The position numbers were made by a program, and so were the translations under genes. This document shows positions 53,108-62,639 of a DNA stretch of 64,000 nucleotides, piece after piece. The notes beneath the pieces are model-generated. The model saw nothing but the letters and a program-made list of their open reading frames with translations, made no database searches and was not told the origin of the DNA. The stretch's first letter is position 1, and each line of letters opens with the position of its first letter. Origin of the DNA: Theocolax elegans (lineage: Eukaryota; Arthropoda; Insecta; Hymenoptera; Cerocephalidae); assembly GCA_026168455.1 (NCBI GenBank), contig CM047427.1:63740162-63804161 (forward strand). The letters are read 5' to 3'.

Positions 53108-56100
53108 CCTCTCCCATACACACACTTTCTTTCTTCTTTACCTCTTTATTTTTCTCTCTCTGTTTGCCTATCTCTACTTTTCTTCATCCGGTATGCCATC
53201 GCTTTTATATGGAGCGTGTCGGAGCTGCCCGTTACAGGAAAAGTTTCTTTCCCGCAAATTATACTTTCCCTCCACACCCTCGAGACGCTTTTTCAAACAT
53301 TATATGTACATATATACGTGTACACCTCAAAAAGTTGCCGCTTTTCAAACTCATGGGCGTACACTAGAATTTCATGAACTTGTGGTTTATGGCTGGTTAA
53401 GTTTTAATTTCGAGGACTCTTATTTTCCACGCAAAAAAAAGAATACGTGTATAACAAATTTTATGCTCTTGGTTCTTAACAAATATAATACTTTATTATC
53501 TTCTTCCTTTTTAACAACAAAACTGTGTCATATATAGAATTTACAGTATGGGTAAATAAGTGGGTAAAGTAATATATTTAAAATATTATTGAGAAACTAT
53601 ATTAAATGTAAATTAAATAATCATAAAGAAGCTGGTAATCCTTATTAGATATTCAATATCTTATTTCACTATTCTTTCTATATAATAATAATTAAAGCCT
53701 TTATGGTTTCAAAGCTTGTCAATATATTTATCACAAAACTTATATAATACTTATATGTGTCTCATTTTATCTCTTGTCTTCTTCTCGCAACAATTCATCT
53801 TTTTCTTTAAGTACACTTTATAATCTCTATGTCTTGATAATTCACACGTCTCTTATCGAACGTAACAAATTTTAACGCATACACAAAACCAATATTGCGT
53901 TCGATTAAAAACAATGCGCGCGTGCATCGACGTCGAGAAAGTACGCAAAAAATAAAAGTATTCCTTCAAGCGTCACAACACTTTTGGTTATAATATCGTG
54001 ACTGGAAAAAAAACAACATTTGACGAATTGTTTTTAATTACCAAAATACATGTAGAAGCCAACTAAAAACTTTGGACGAGACTAACGTAACTGATAAAAC
54101 AAAAAATATACACGAAATTGACACAGTTTACAAAAAACATACTGAAAACATAGAGGATCGAGGCTATGAAATTTTGTAACGTGATTTTTGTGCACACTGG
54201 GGAGCAGCCAATTTAAAACGTTATTGCATAAAGTAATTTGTAAATATGTTACAAAATGCCAGAGTATATATATTTGTTTTCGAGCAAAATGCTTCGACGC
54301 AGAGAAATGTTTTACGCTTTAATAAATCGCGATAGCAGAAACTACTATCGACGAATATATTTAGACTTTAATAACAATTTATTTATAGATTGATGAATTT
54401 TCAATAATGCCATTTAAATGTACATGTTTAATGAGTACTTTAACAAAATTAATTAATGAATTAAAATTAATATTCCCATTTGAATTACGATTAATTATTT
54501 TGTGTAATTAATGTATGACTAGCAACTAATAACATAAGTAAGTCAATATTTTGTTAAATGCAAACTTACTCGACTATTTATCAATTGTTATTATGGTCGA
54601 ATCTTGTTATGGTGTAAATGTTATGTAAATATTTGAAAGTAGTACACTTTGTAGTAAACATCATTTAATTTTGTCCTTATATTTCAGTTTATTAAGTTAC
54701 ATGTTTAGACGAATTATTAATTTTATCGCAAAATAAGTTATCTATCGATTTCTTGTTAATTTTCATTATGAGTAATATTAGATTATGTAATGGGTTTTAA
54801 ATTCGTTACTTTATTTTACTTAAACTTACGTAATTAGATAAAAAATATAAACATAATTACTTATGAATGTTCTCTCCGTATATGCTTTAATCAAATTGTG
54901 TAATACAAATATAAGAGACAATTTATAAAGAAACGTTGTATTAAACGTCCTTAATGATAAACACCATAATCCCAAAGTTGGATACTTATTCACAGCGAAC
55001 GAAATGCCGAGGTTTTACCAATTTTAAAATTGATATATTACTATTTATTTTAAAAATTTGACGTTTCGTTGCCAATCGAAAATTATCCAACTGCCGGATA
55101 TAACGACAGAGTGAAGCTCAGATAATATAATCATTTTGTACATATTTAGATACGAATAATGTATTTTAGTAATAATGTATCAAAAATGTAGTTTGAAATA
55201 CGTAAAGATTGTTTTGATTTTAAATTTCGCTCTGGTTGTAGTGTCTCCGCACTCGTAGAAAGGCGGACACGCGTTTCATAACAAGATACGATTCATAATT
55301 TTTAGAACCACGTAAGGTCCTGCCCATCCTGAAAACCGACGAGCCCGTTTGCCCAGAGGGAAAACTTTCCTGTGGTAATGGTGAATGCGTCGACAAAGAG
55401 CTCTTTTGTAATGGCAAACCCGACTGCAAAGATGAATCTGATGAAAACGCCTGCAGTGAGTATGATTATATTAATGCATTTTTTAAATTAAATCATTGAC
55501 GTAAAAATAATAATTTATAAATAAAATGAACATTAAACACGAAAAACTTTGACATTGTAAATATAAAGGACTTTTTTTATTTCCGAATAGCCGTTGAAAC
55601 TGACCCAAACCGCGCACCTGATTGCGATCCAACTCAATGCGTTTTACCCGACTGTCATTGTTCCGCTGATGGAACTCGCATCCCAGGTGGTCTTGAACCA
55701 TCGCAGGTTCCACAGATGATAACGATCACGTTCAACGGCGCCGTCAACATCGATAATATCGATCTTTACGATGAAATTTTCAATGGACACCGTACCAATC
55801 CCAATGGTTGCCAAATTCGTGGTACATTCTTCGTTTCCCACAAATACACCAATTATTCGGCTGTACAAGATTTGCACAGACGTGGTCACGAAATAGCCGT
55901 TTTCTCTTTGACCCACAAGGATGACCCTCAATACTGGACTCAAGGTACGCGTTGATACACTTACATTTTTTTCTTAATATTTATTATTTGATTATTATTT
56001 GGGTATATATGCATAATTGTAACTTAAATAATGATCGTACAATCAAATTTTAGGATCGTACGACGACTGGCTAGCCGAGATGGCAGGCGCTCGTCTAATC

Positions 56101-57253
56101 ATCGAAAGATTCGCCAACATCACCGACAGCTCGATCATCGGTGTGCGTGCTCCGTATCTCCGAGTCGGCGGTAACAAACAATTCGAAATGATGGCTGATC
56201 AATTCTTTAACTATGACGCTTCCATCACCGCCTCTCTGGGTCGTGTACCCATCTGGCCCTACACTCTCTATTTCCGTATGCCTCACAAGTGCAACGGTAA
56301 CAGCGGAAACTGCCCATCTAGGTTGGTATACACCGGTTTTATGCCTTTTTCTTACCCGGCGTTCTCTACACAAAGTCCTTACCGTAGTTTCATGCATTTT
56401 CTAGTGGCTTTCAATTTTTTAACAGACGTAATTGAATTTTCAAGCTAGTAAGACAAACAAGGTTTACCTACTTATTTTTAGAACGGCATTTTAATGCTTT
56501 CACTTTTATAGCTATCTTTCATTTTTAAAATTTCATCGTCGTACTATCGAAAGACGTAGATTAGCTCCCCTATTTAATGATATTGCGCTTGAGTAAATTA
56601 AGTTTATAAACTGTATTTTGATTTTGCGTAGATCACATCCAGTATGGGAAATCGTCATGAACGAACTTGACCGACGTGATGACCCAACATTCGACGAATC
56701 GTTACCTGGTTGTCACATGGTAGACTCTTGCTCCAACATCCAGACTGGTGAGCAGTTCGCCAGATTGCTCAGGCACAACTTCAACCGTCATCTCAACAGC
56801 AACAGAGCACCACTTGGTCTTCACTTCCACGCCTCGTGGCTCAAGAGCAAGAGAGAATTCAAAGAAGAACTCATCAAATTCATCGAGGAGATGCTTTTGC
56901 GTACCGACACCTACTTCGTCACTATGGTTCAGGTAACAATCTGCAATCACTAAATTTCTGTAATTTTTCTTTAAACAATCGCGTAAACTAATTTTCAAAT
57001 TATTCTACAATAACTCTAGGTCCTAAAATGGATGCAAGAACCAACCGAAATCCCAGCTCTCCGGGACTTTGACGCTTGGAAAGAAAAGTGTGACGAAAAA
57101 GGACAACCCTACTGTTCCCTGCCTAATGCCTGTCCTTTGACCACTCGGGAATTACCCGGCGAGACACTTCGATTGTTCACTTGCATGGAATGTCCCAACA
57201 ACTATCCCTGGTTACTCGATCCCACCGGTGACGGTTTCTCCGTCAGGAAATGA
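44923..57253 (+). CDS. verm: chitin deacetylase-like protein, vermiform/CDA2 type, with mutually exclusive exons
   Basis: Secreted cuticle protein acting on chitin in the extracellular matrix; insect relatives (serpentine and vermiform) are needed for tracheal tube length and cuticle structure. Coding exons: 44923-44977, 47445-47574, either 50606-50736 (3a) or 51062-51174 (3b), 55306-55455, 55591-55944, 56054-56321, 56632-56932 and 57020-57253. The products are 540 aa (3a) or 534 aa (3b), the usual family length. Numbering for the 3b form: signal peptide about 1-22; six-Cys peritrophin-A/CBM14 domain about 40-95; LDLa repeat 115-149; CE4 deacetylase domain from about 190; conserved group I tail ending [12 protein letters not shown] sites occur at NYSA and NITD. 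All junctions are GT-AG and frame-consistent. Vermiform is favoured over serpentine because alternative exon 3 usage is known for beetle CDA2; the paralogue assignment is less certain than the family. Motifs 1 and 2 of the CE4 site depart from consensus. Confidence 0.92.
44978..47444 (+). other. verm intron 1
   Basis: 2,467 bp, AT-rich. It contains AT and GT microsatellites (about 45929-45954 and 46075-46133) and a GC-richer island at about 46360-46700 with no convincing exon. First introns often hold enhancers; nothing specific is recognised. Confidence 0.8.
45929..45954. repeat. (AT)n microsatellite
   Basis: About 13 AT units inside verm intron 1. Confidence 0.9.
47445..47574 (+). CDS. verm: verm exon 2, first half of chitin-binding domain
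   Basis: Acceptor TATTGCAG (47444) and donor GTAAAC (47575), 130 nt, entering in phase 1 and leaving in phase 2. It encodes an acidic linker, then [20 protein letters not shown], which holds Cys 1 and 2 of the peritrophin-A fold and is strongly family-like. Confidence 0.92.
47575..50605 (+). other. verm intron 2
   Basis: 3,031 bp to exon 3a. It holds two imperfect copies of a GAAAATTTCACTT-containing segment near 48205 and 48440. A GC-rich island at about 49480-49700 includes a TATAAAAG at 49624-49631 but no downstream initiator that I can support. No exon-like frame with family similarity was found. Confidence 0.75.
50606..50736 (+). CDS. verm: verm alternative exon 3a
   Basis: 131 nt between acceptor CATTTAG and donor GTAAGG. 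It encodes 43 residues, including [17 protein letters not shown], supplying Cys 3-6 of the chitin-binding domain. It is six codons longer than exon 3b between Cys 3 and Cys 4, and differs at several surface positions. It has the same entry (2) and exit (1) phases as 3b, so either can be used. Confidence 0.88.
50792..50910 (+). promoter_or_regulatory. inverted repeat (13-bp stem) between exons 3a and 3b
   Basis: The arms TTGTTTTATCGTC (50792-50804) and GACGATAAAGCAA (50898-50910) can pair over 13 bp with one G-U, closing a 93-nt loop. The stem sits inside the 325-nt intron between the alternative exons, so it could bear on exon choice. Pairing is seen in the sequence; function is inferred. Confidence 0.4.
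51062..51174 (+). CDS. verm: verm alternative exon 3b
   Basis: 113 nt between acceptor TGCCCCTCAG and a consensus donor GTAAGT. It encodes 37 residues, including [19 protein letters not shown], supplying Cys 3-6 of the chitin-binding domain. Its splice sites (pyrimidine tract and donor) look somewhat stronger than those of 3a. Confidence 0.9.
52090..52144. repeat. TATA/TATG-type simple repeat
   Basis: Mixed TATG and AT units inside verm intron 3. Confidence 0.9.
53036..53104. repeat. (TCC)n and (CT)n microsatellite
   Basis: Eight TCC units (53036-53059), then a CT tract of about 17 units (53070-53104), in verm intron 3. It produces long Leu/Ser and Glu/Arg pseudo-frames on both strands that I do not accept as genes. 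Confidence 0.95.
55306..55455 (+). CDS. verm: verm exon 4, LDL-receptor class A repeat
   Basis: 150 nt, phase 1 at both ends, after acceptor AATTTTTAG and before donor GTGAGT. It encodes a short linker and one complete six-Cys LDLa repeat with the calcium-binding acidic cluster [10 protein letters not shown]. The domain matches the exon closely. Confidence 0.93.
55591..55944 (+). CDS. verm: verm exon 5, start of CE4 deacetylase domain
   Basis: 354 nt, phase 1 at both ends. It encodes the Cys-rich hinge ([14 protein letters not shown]) and the first part of the polysaccharide deacetylase fold: motif 1 region [11 protein letters not shown] and motif 2 region [13 protein letters not shown]. Both motifs lack residues of the canonical metal site (see findings). 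Confidence 0.93.
56054..56321 (+). CDS. verm: verm exon 6, middle of CE4 domain
   Basis: 268 nt. It encodes [20 protein letters not shown], the motif 3 region (RAPYLRVGG) and the motif 4 region (YDASITA). The exon ends within an Arg codon at donor GTTGGT (56322), a weak donor. The expected NCPSRSHPVWE junction with exon 7 fixes this site. Confidence 0.92.
56632..56932 (+). CDS. verm: verm exon 7, end of CE4 domain
   Basis: 301 nt from acceptor TTTGCGTAG to donor GTAACA, leaving in phase 0. It encodes [20 protein letters not shown] and the motif 5 region LGLHFHASW (3b-form residues about 418-426). This part is highly family-like. Confidence 0.93.
57020..57253 (+). CDS. verm: verm exon 8, C-terminal exon
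   Basis: Starts after acceptor ACTCTAG with [17 protein letters not shown] and ends at TGA. It encodes the Cys-rich tail [20 protein letters not shown] and [10 protein letters not shown] that is typical of group I chitin deacetylases. Confidence 0.93.
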   Translation, partial: VLKWMQEPTEIPALRDFDAWKEKCDEKGQPYCSLPNACPLTTRELPGETLRLFTCMECPNNYPWLLDPTGDGFSVRK

Positions 57254-59500
57254 GCGACTCGACCACCGATGCTTTTTAGAAGCATAGACTAGAAAAGAAA
57301 AACACCAGCATTCGTTGTTACATCAACGCGGTTTTGCTACGTCTTTTCTCTTATTACTTTATTTACGACAGGCAGTTTCACCTGCATCAAATTTTTTACC
57401 ATCTGTCTAGTATAACGTAGGATTTTACGATAATGAATTTGTGATTTTTTTTATTCTTTCTCTTAATTGATTATATACGTGAGCTTACGAACGAGTAATG
57501 TAGATTTTTTTATTTAATCAGTCTATACCTATCACTTAAACGAGATCACATCGATTGTATACTAACTATAATTATTTTTTTTTCTATTGAAATTCCGCTT
57601 CTATTATTACAGACTTATTCATTTTTCAATAACTATATACATTTCAGGTTAGTGGTCCCATGCAAAAATCGTGCAATCAAATACATTCCTTTGAATAAGG
57701 CACTCACCTGGCAAAAAGAGATGTTATATGTATATTTATTTAAAGAAAGTGCAGGTGCTGTGCAGGTTATTTTGCATGCAACCTTTAATTTATAGAAATA
57801 GAATACACATATATAAATTCATTTAAATATTCAATAGTATCGTCAAATTACCAAAATAAATTGGTTATTCGTATTATTTTAAATCCATTCCGCAGCTTTT
57901 TCGCGTGTTCGCTAAGCTGAATTATTTTTATTAGCTTCTTTCGACGAATATCGCGAGTAGAAAGTTGAGTTTTGTATTTTGTAATGTAACATTGTTACAC
58001 GAACCTCAAAATTTAATTTAAATTCCCAACAGTCCAATGACAAGATTAACATTTTCATTGCTATGATAAAAATAGAATCTCCATTCAAATAGGAAAGTAT
58101 ATAAGTGGTTATAATCGATATCAAAGCTCAACATCACGCAAGAAAGCTCCACGACTGCTGAGCGTATTATTGAGATTAATTAGTATATATATACACAATG
58201 TGCGATTAAAGTATGACGAATATATCATTGTTTTTGCAGTAAATTTTTTGTTATTAAGAAATTTTTATAAAAATTTATTATATATTATGAATGTTTATAT
58301 ATATATTTTGTATATTAGGCTACTACATTGCGAAATTTACTGCAAATGGACTTACATAAAAACTGTAGTTTTAATCTTGCAACGCATTGAAGTAAGCGTT
58401 TAAATATGTAGAATAATATGGATTGTGTGAATAAAAGTGAATGAATGTATTGTGTGTTCTTCGTATTATTAGTATACGAGATTTTAAAATGTTTAATAAC
58501 GGAGTTAAAATAAATAAAAACTTATTTATTTTACACCATTTAAATACTCTTAGTCATTTAAACCTTTCCCATGTAAAAAAATCCTTCTGCAACGTCAATG
58601 ATTCTCATTTACATTATCTGACAATAAATTGATTTTTATTTAGTTTTAACTATTACACAAATCTGGTGAGTATAAAAAAAAGTTTACAGGATTTTTTGTT
58701 TATTGTTCAAGTTGCAAAAACAAGTTTTCATTTATTGTTAATCGATGTCGTGTAGTATAAATTTATGGGCCGCGGGTACAAAACAGTTAGCAATGTATCG
58801 AAGCTGCAGTCACAATAAAATTAACTACGAGGAGAAAGCTTGTAAAAAGCAACGGTTCTTCAAAATAATGTAGCTCCTATAATTTCTAAGATAATTAGAT
58901 GGTTTGCAATAGTCAGTTAAAGTTTCATACATAATTAAGTCTGAATACGTGTACCCAACCATCTTCAAGGAATCGCCATTCTTTCAATGTATCGCAGTAG
59001 AAAATAAATAATGATATACATATTACCATTTTCTACCAAATTCTACCAGAAAGAATTTAAAATGCAACTCAAACCGATTTGACAATATGAATAAACTACC
59101 AGGATTCCATAATACTTTATTCGAGCTATACTGTATACATATGAAAGTAATAAGTCTTTTGCAATAAAAAATTGGTTTTCATTATAGAATATTATCGATC
59201 TGTACCATAAAATAAAGATTTTATCATACTGTAAATTAACTTGCTAACACAATTATCAGACACACACATTTGTCCCAAACTTAACTTAATTATGAAACAG
59301 ACATGCTTCCAGTTTTATAATTGTATGCGAGAAATTGCATCCGCTTACCGTGAATTTGATACAACTCTGTTTCACTAAGGAGAATTCAATACATATCTTA
59401 TAGGTATAGCAAAGTGAGCTAAAACTATAGCCTGATGGACTTTAAATAATGATTGAATGCATTAAAATGTAATTATAAGTAATTATAGTATACTTATATA
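57254..59500 (+). other. verm 3' UTR and downstream AT-rich DNA
   Basis: The first several hundred bases are probably 3' UTR. 57690-57780 has a modest inverted repeat (GCACTCACCTG with CAGGTGCTGTGC). No further gene. Confidence 0.5.
57855..57860 (+). terminator. candidate poly(A) signal of verm
   Basis: First clear AATAAA after the stop codon, giving a 3' UTR of roughly 620 nt. Further hexamers lie at about 58432 and 58623, so the true end is uncertain. Confidence 0.3.
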
Positions 59501-59522
59501 CACGGACAAAAATTTATGATAA
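59501..59522 (+). repeat. single terminal repeat like the 16295 MITE
   Basis: CACGGACAAAAATTTATGAT and the next two bases match the end of the 16295-16495 element at 21 of 22 positions. No partner end is seen nearby, so this is a solo or badly decayed copy. Confidence 0.45.
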
Positions 59523-59844
59523 GTGTGGTCAAATTAATACAAAAATTACCATTAAGAAAAGTAACCGCAAACTTTTTGACGCCATCAATATGCATATCTT
59601 CAATTGTAAATTTTATCGTTATTTTCCATAAAATTACATCATCAAATGTTTACTTCACAACCTATATAACTATTAAATAACCCATGCAGTAATTTCAGGT
59701 TATGGATTAAAATATACATTACTTGAACCACTACTTTAATAAATTTGTAGCTTTTAAAGTTTCGATTCCCAAGTAATACCTACAAATTAATGCAAGCATC
59801 AGTTAAAAATTTATTTTAGCAAGTGATTGATTTGCAAATACTTT

Positions 59845-60361
59845 CAAGGAGACCATCATATGTTTAAGAAACGGATTGTGCCCAGCTTGTAGAATGTTTT
59901 CTAATATAAAAATATGTAGAAAGCCAGAGCCGCAGACCCTAACAATCGTTTTTTCAAAAGATTAAAAAATGAGGCTTCACTTTGCACGCTTGTAATTTCT
60001 AAACTATCAATTATTAACATTCAAACTACAGTTTAATGCTAATCCATTAGAATGGAGCAAAGTTACAGCCGAATTAAGAATTTGTAGAAATTAAGCTTAA
60101 AAAATCAATAAAATTTGTAGTGCCCAATTTTTGTTTAAAATATCTTCAAATTTTTAATTCGGCTATAACTCTGCTCCATTCTAACGGATTTGAGTGTATT
60201 GTTTTAATTTATATCTATTTTATCTCGACTTTTCATTAAACTTTGGTCTAAATGTTAATATTTGATAGCTTAGCAATTATAAGCGGAAGAAAATGATATC
60301 TCTTTTTTCTTTTTACTTTGATAGACACGATCCGTTTCCTAAACACATGATGATCTCCTTG
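59845..60361. mobile_element. about 517-bp foldback element, diverged
   Basis: The outer ends CAAGGAGACCATCATATGTT and its inverted counterpart (to 60361) pair. Inner stretches also pair, e.g. TCCATTAGAATGGAGCAAAG (60043) with its counterpart ending 60188, and a 60001 segment with 60250-60280. The arms are roughly 80 percent alike by eye. No clear target duplication, no coding capacity. Confidence 0.7.
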
Positions 60362-60957
60362 CTATTATGCACTCAGTGATAATTATTGTCGTTTTAGTAT
60401 AATATATCAAAAATAATATATAAATGAAAATAGAAAAATGAACACATTACAATGTAGTTATAATAGAATTATAAGTTTATGGTTAGATTTCTATTCAAAT
60501 AAAAAAATATTATAAATTAAACACTAAATTGATTTTTATAAATTTCTTTTATGATACTTTAATGGAAAAACATATTTCTTAAAATAAAAGTGACAAATAA
60601 TTATTTATATGTGTAATATTTAACATAATATAATTTGCTTATTGATAAAGCTTTCTACAGTATAAGAGAGAGTAATCGTGTCATACAACCATGACTATAA
60701 AGATCGGTATGTCCATTCGAACCAGACGTTCAATTTTTTTTCTATAATATAAAACTTAAGGATTCATGTATAACATTCATTCTTACTATTTTGTAACATT
60801 ATAATATTATATATAGTTATAAAAGTAATTGAAATAAGATAAATAGCGTTTTATTAAATATAGCATTTGGAGATACTTTGAGTAAATGATACAAAATATG
60901 AAATTTACTAAATGCATCTATAACAATAATTTCAAAATAAAATTTACACAACAATCC

Positions 60958-60995
<38 letters not shown>

Positions 60996-61047
60996 TAGAG
61001 GGGTACCCCCTGCTCGCTTCGCTTGCCAACCCCCGATTGCGGCTTGA
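60958..61047 (-). mobile_element. probable 3' end of a non-LTR retroelement or SINE with TAA tail
   Basis: An ATA-type microsatellite (60958-60994) is followed by a GC-rich block: on the minus strand, GGCAAGCGAAGCGAGCAGGG leads to GGTACCCCTCTAG and then TTATTATTA. A GC-rich end abutting a simple TAA tail is typical of some non-LTR elements. No reverse transcriptase is present. Left and right limits are approximate. Confidence 0.4.
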
Positions 61048-61289
61048 AAATTGTGCATTTGTTATAATTTAGAGTATTATAAATTTTATTTTAAAAATAA
61101 ACTTGCTTCAAAAGGTTAAAAATTGTAGTTTTCGGTAAAAGTGTGAAAATAGAAAATATTCTCTTACAAGTGTGTCGAACGATATTATTCGATATCGAAC
61201 ACTGTATAGAAAATAAATTATATAACTTCTGTTTATATGTAATAGTAATGTAAAAACATATGCAAACTGGATGGTAGTTTTGAATCACT

Positions 61290-62130
61290 CTGTATCATCA
61301 CACATATGCTAACATATACACATTCACTCACCCACACCAACTCTCACACCCCAACATCTACCTATACCCGGCCCTATCTACCGACCCACGCTAAAATCCA
61401 CCCACACACCCCCAACATCCAACCATCCACACTACCCTCACACATCCGCATCAACCCATACACATACTTACACCTACCTGCACCCACCCTCACATACCTG
61501 CATCCACTTCCAAATCCACACACATATACCTATCCATCATGCGCTCAAGTTTCACGTTTCACATTCACATTCACCCACACACGTGTCAAAATTTCGATTT
61601 TAAATCTGTATTTGCCTGCAATTCGGGTCAGTCATTCTCTGTATATATAAATCCTAGAAAGTATACATCCAGGGTAACAAACACATGATTCAAAATTATC
61701 ACCCTTTATATTCAAATTTTGTCTATAGCGGGTATTTTTGAATAATGCTGCGTCTCACACACATACTCACACACCCATATCCAACCATCCACACCTTTTT
61801 ACACGCACCCACCACACACACTCGCCCCTACCCACCGAACGTCATGCACTCATATTTCACGTTTCACATGCATATCCACCCACATGCACATGCTGGTTTT
61901 AACATTTAGAATTCAAATGTGTAGTAGCCTGCAATCCGGGTCCGTTATCCCCTGTATATAGAAATCCCGTAGCGTATATATATATATATCAGCGTATATA
62001 ATCACAAACATTATTCAAAAAGATGGGTATATTTGAACTCTGTATATCATGCACATGCTCATACACCCATATCCAACCATCTACACTTACCAGCACACAT
62101 CCACATTAACGAATACAGCGGCCACCACCG
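61290..62130. repeat. CA-rich degenerate tandem repeat, unit about 300 bp
   Basis: Blocks of CACACCCACATCCACC-type sequence recur. Shared landmarks include TTTCACGTTTCACAT (61550 and 61854, period about 305), CCTGCAATTCGGGTC-like segments (61615 and 61928, period 313) and ACACCCATATCCAACCAT (61771 and 62063, period 292). The long open frame at 61306-61650 is an artefact of this composition. Confidence 0.7.
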
Positions 62131-62240
62131 CAACTGTTTCAAAAATATAGATAGAATAGATTTTTTTAATAAGTCTTATCTGTAACCCACACATTATTGA
62201 AAAAACCATCTGAACCATGAAATTAATAATGTAGATAGAT

Positions 62241-62442
62241 GTAGAGTCTAATGGGACATATTCTCTATTTCGCGACTACCCTGTACCATGAATTCAGAAA
62301 ATTTCTGAAAAGCGGCAGCATTGGCGGCGACGAAATCTTTTTAATAATAATGTAGATAGATTTTAATAATATAGATAGTTGTAGAGTCTAATGGGACATA
62401 TTCTCTACTTCGCGACCACTCTGTACCACGAATTCAGAAAAT
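62241..62442. repeat. tandem duplication, period 140 bp
   Basis: GTAGAGTCTAATGGGACATA and the following 40 or so bases occur at 62241-62302 and again at 62381-62442, with about five differences. An adjacent segment with GGCGGCGACGAAAT recurs at about 62330 and 62580, so the unit continues in degraded form. Confidence 0.75.
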
Positions 62443-62466
62443 CACTCAATTATCATATATAATGTT

Positions 62467-62501
62467 ACGTGTAATCATGTAATAATCACGTGATTACACG
62501 T
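62467..62501. repeat. short inverted repeat (hairpin)
   Basis: ACGTGTAATCATG (62467-62479) and CGTGATTACACGT (62489-62501) pair with one mismatch around a 9-nt loop, with weaker pairing continuing outward. It lies within the repeat patchwork. Confidence 0.6.
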
Positions 62502-62639
62502 CATGTTATATGTACGTGAGGCCATAGGGACTTATCTTGTTATGCCAGAAATTCTTCAGAAATTTCTGAAACAGCGGCGGCGGCGACGAAATTTTTTTAA
62601 TAATATAGTAATAATAATAATAGTCAAATTAAATAAAAT

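Larger units (their letters stand above)
51175..55305 (+). other. verm intron 3
   Basis: 4,131 bp after exon 3b. It contains TATG/AT repeats (about 52090-52144) and a long TCC plus CT microsatellite (53036-53104). Open frames across the CT tract are repeat artefacts. No further exon is evident. Confidence 0.8.

Noticed and set aside
52787..53537. Long open frames (up to 196 codons) on both strands
   Set aside because: They are driven by the TCC/CT microsatellite in verm intron 3, with low-complexity Leu/Ser or Glu/Arg translation, no start context and no similarity.
61306..61650. 114-codon frame rich in Thr, Pro and His
   Set aside because: Translation of the CA-rich repeat; no domain, and the period follows the DNA repeat.
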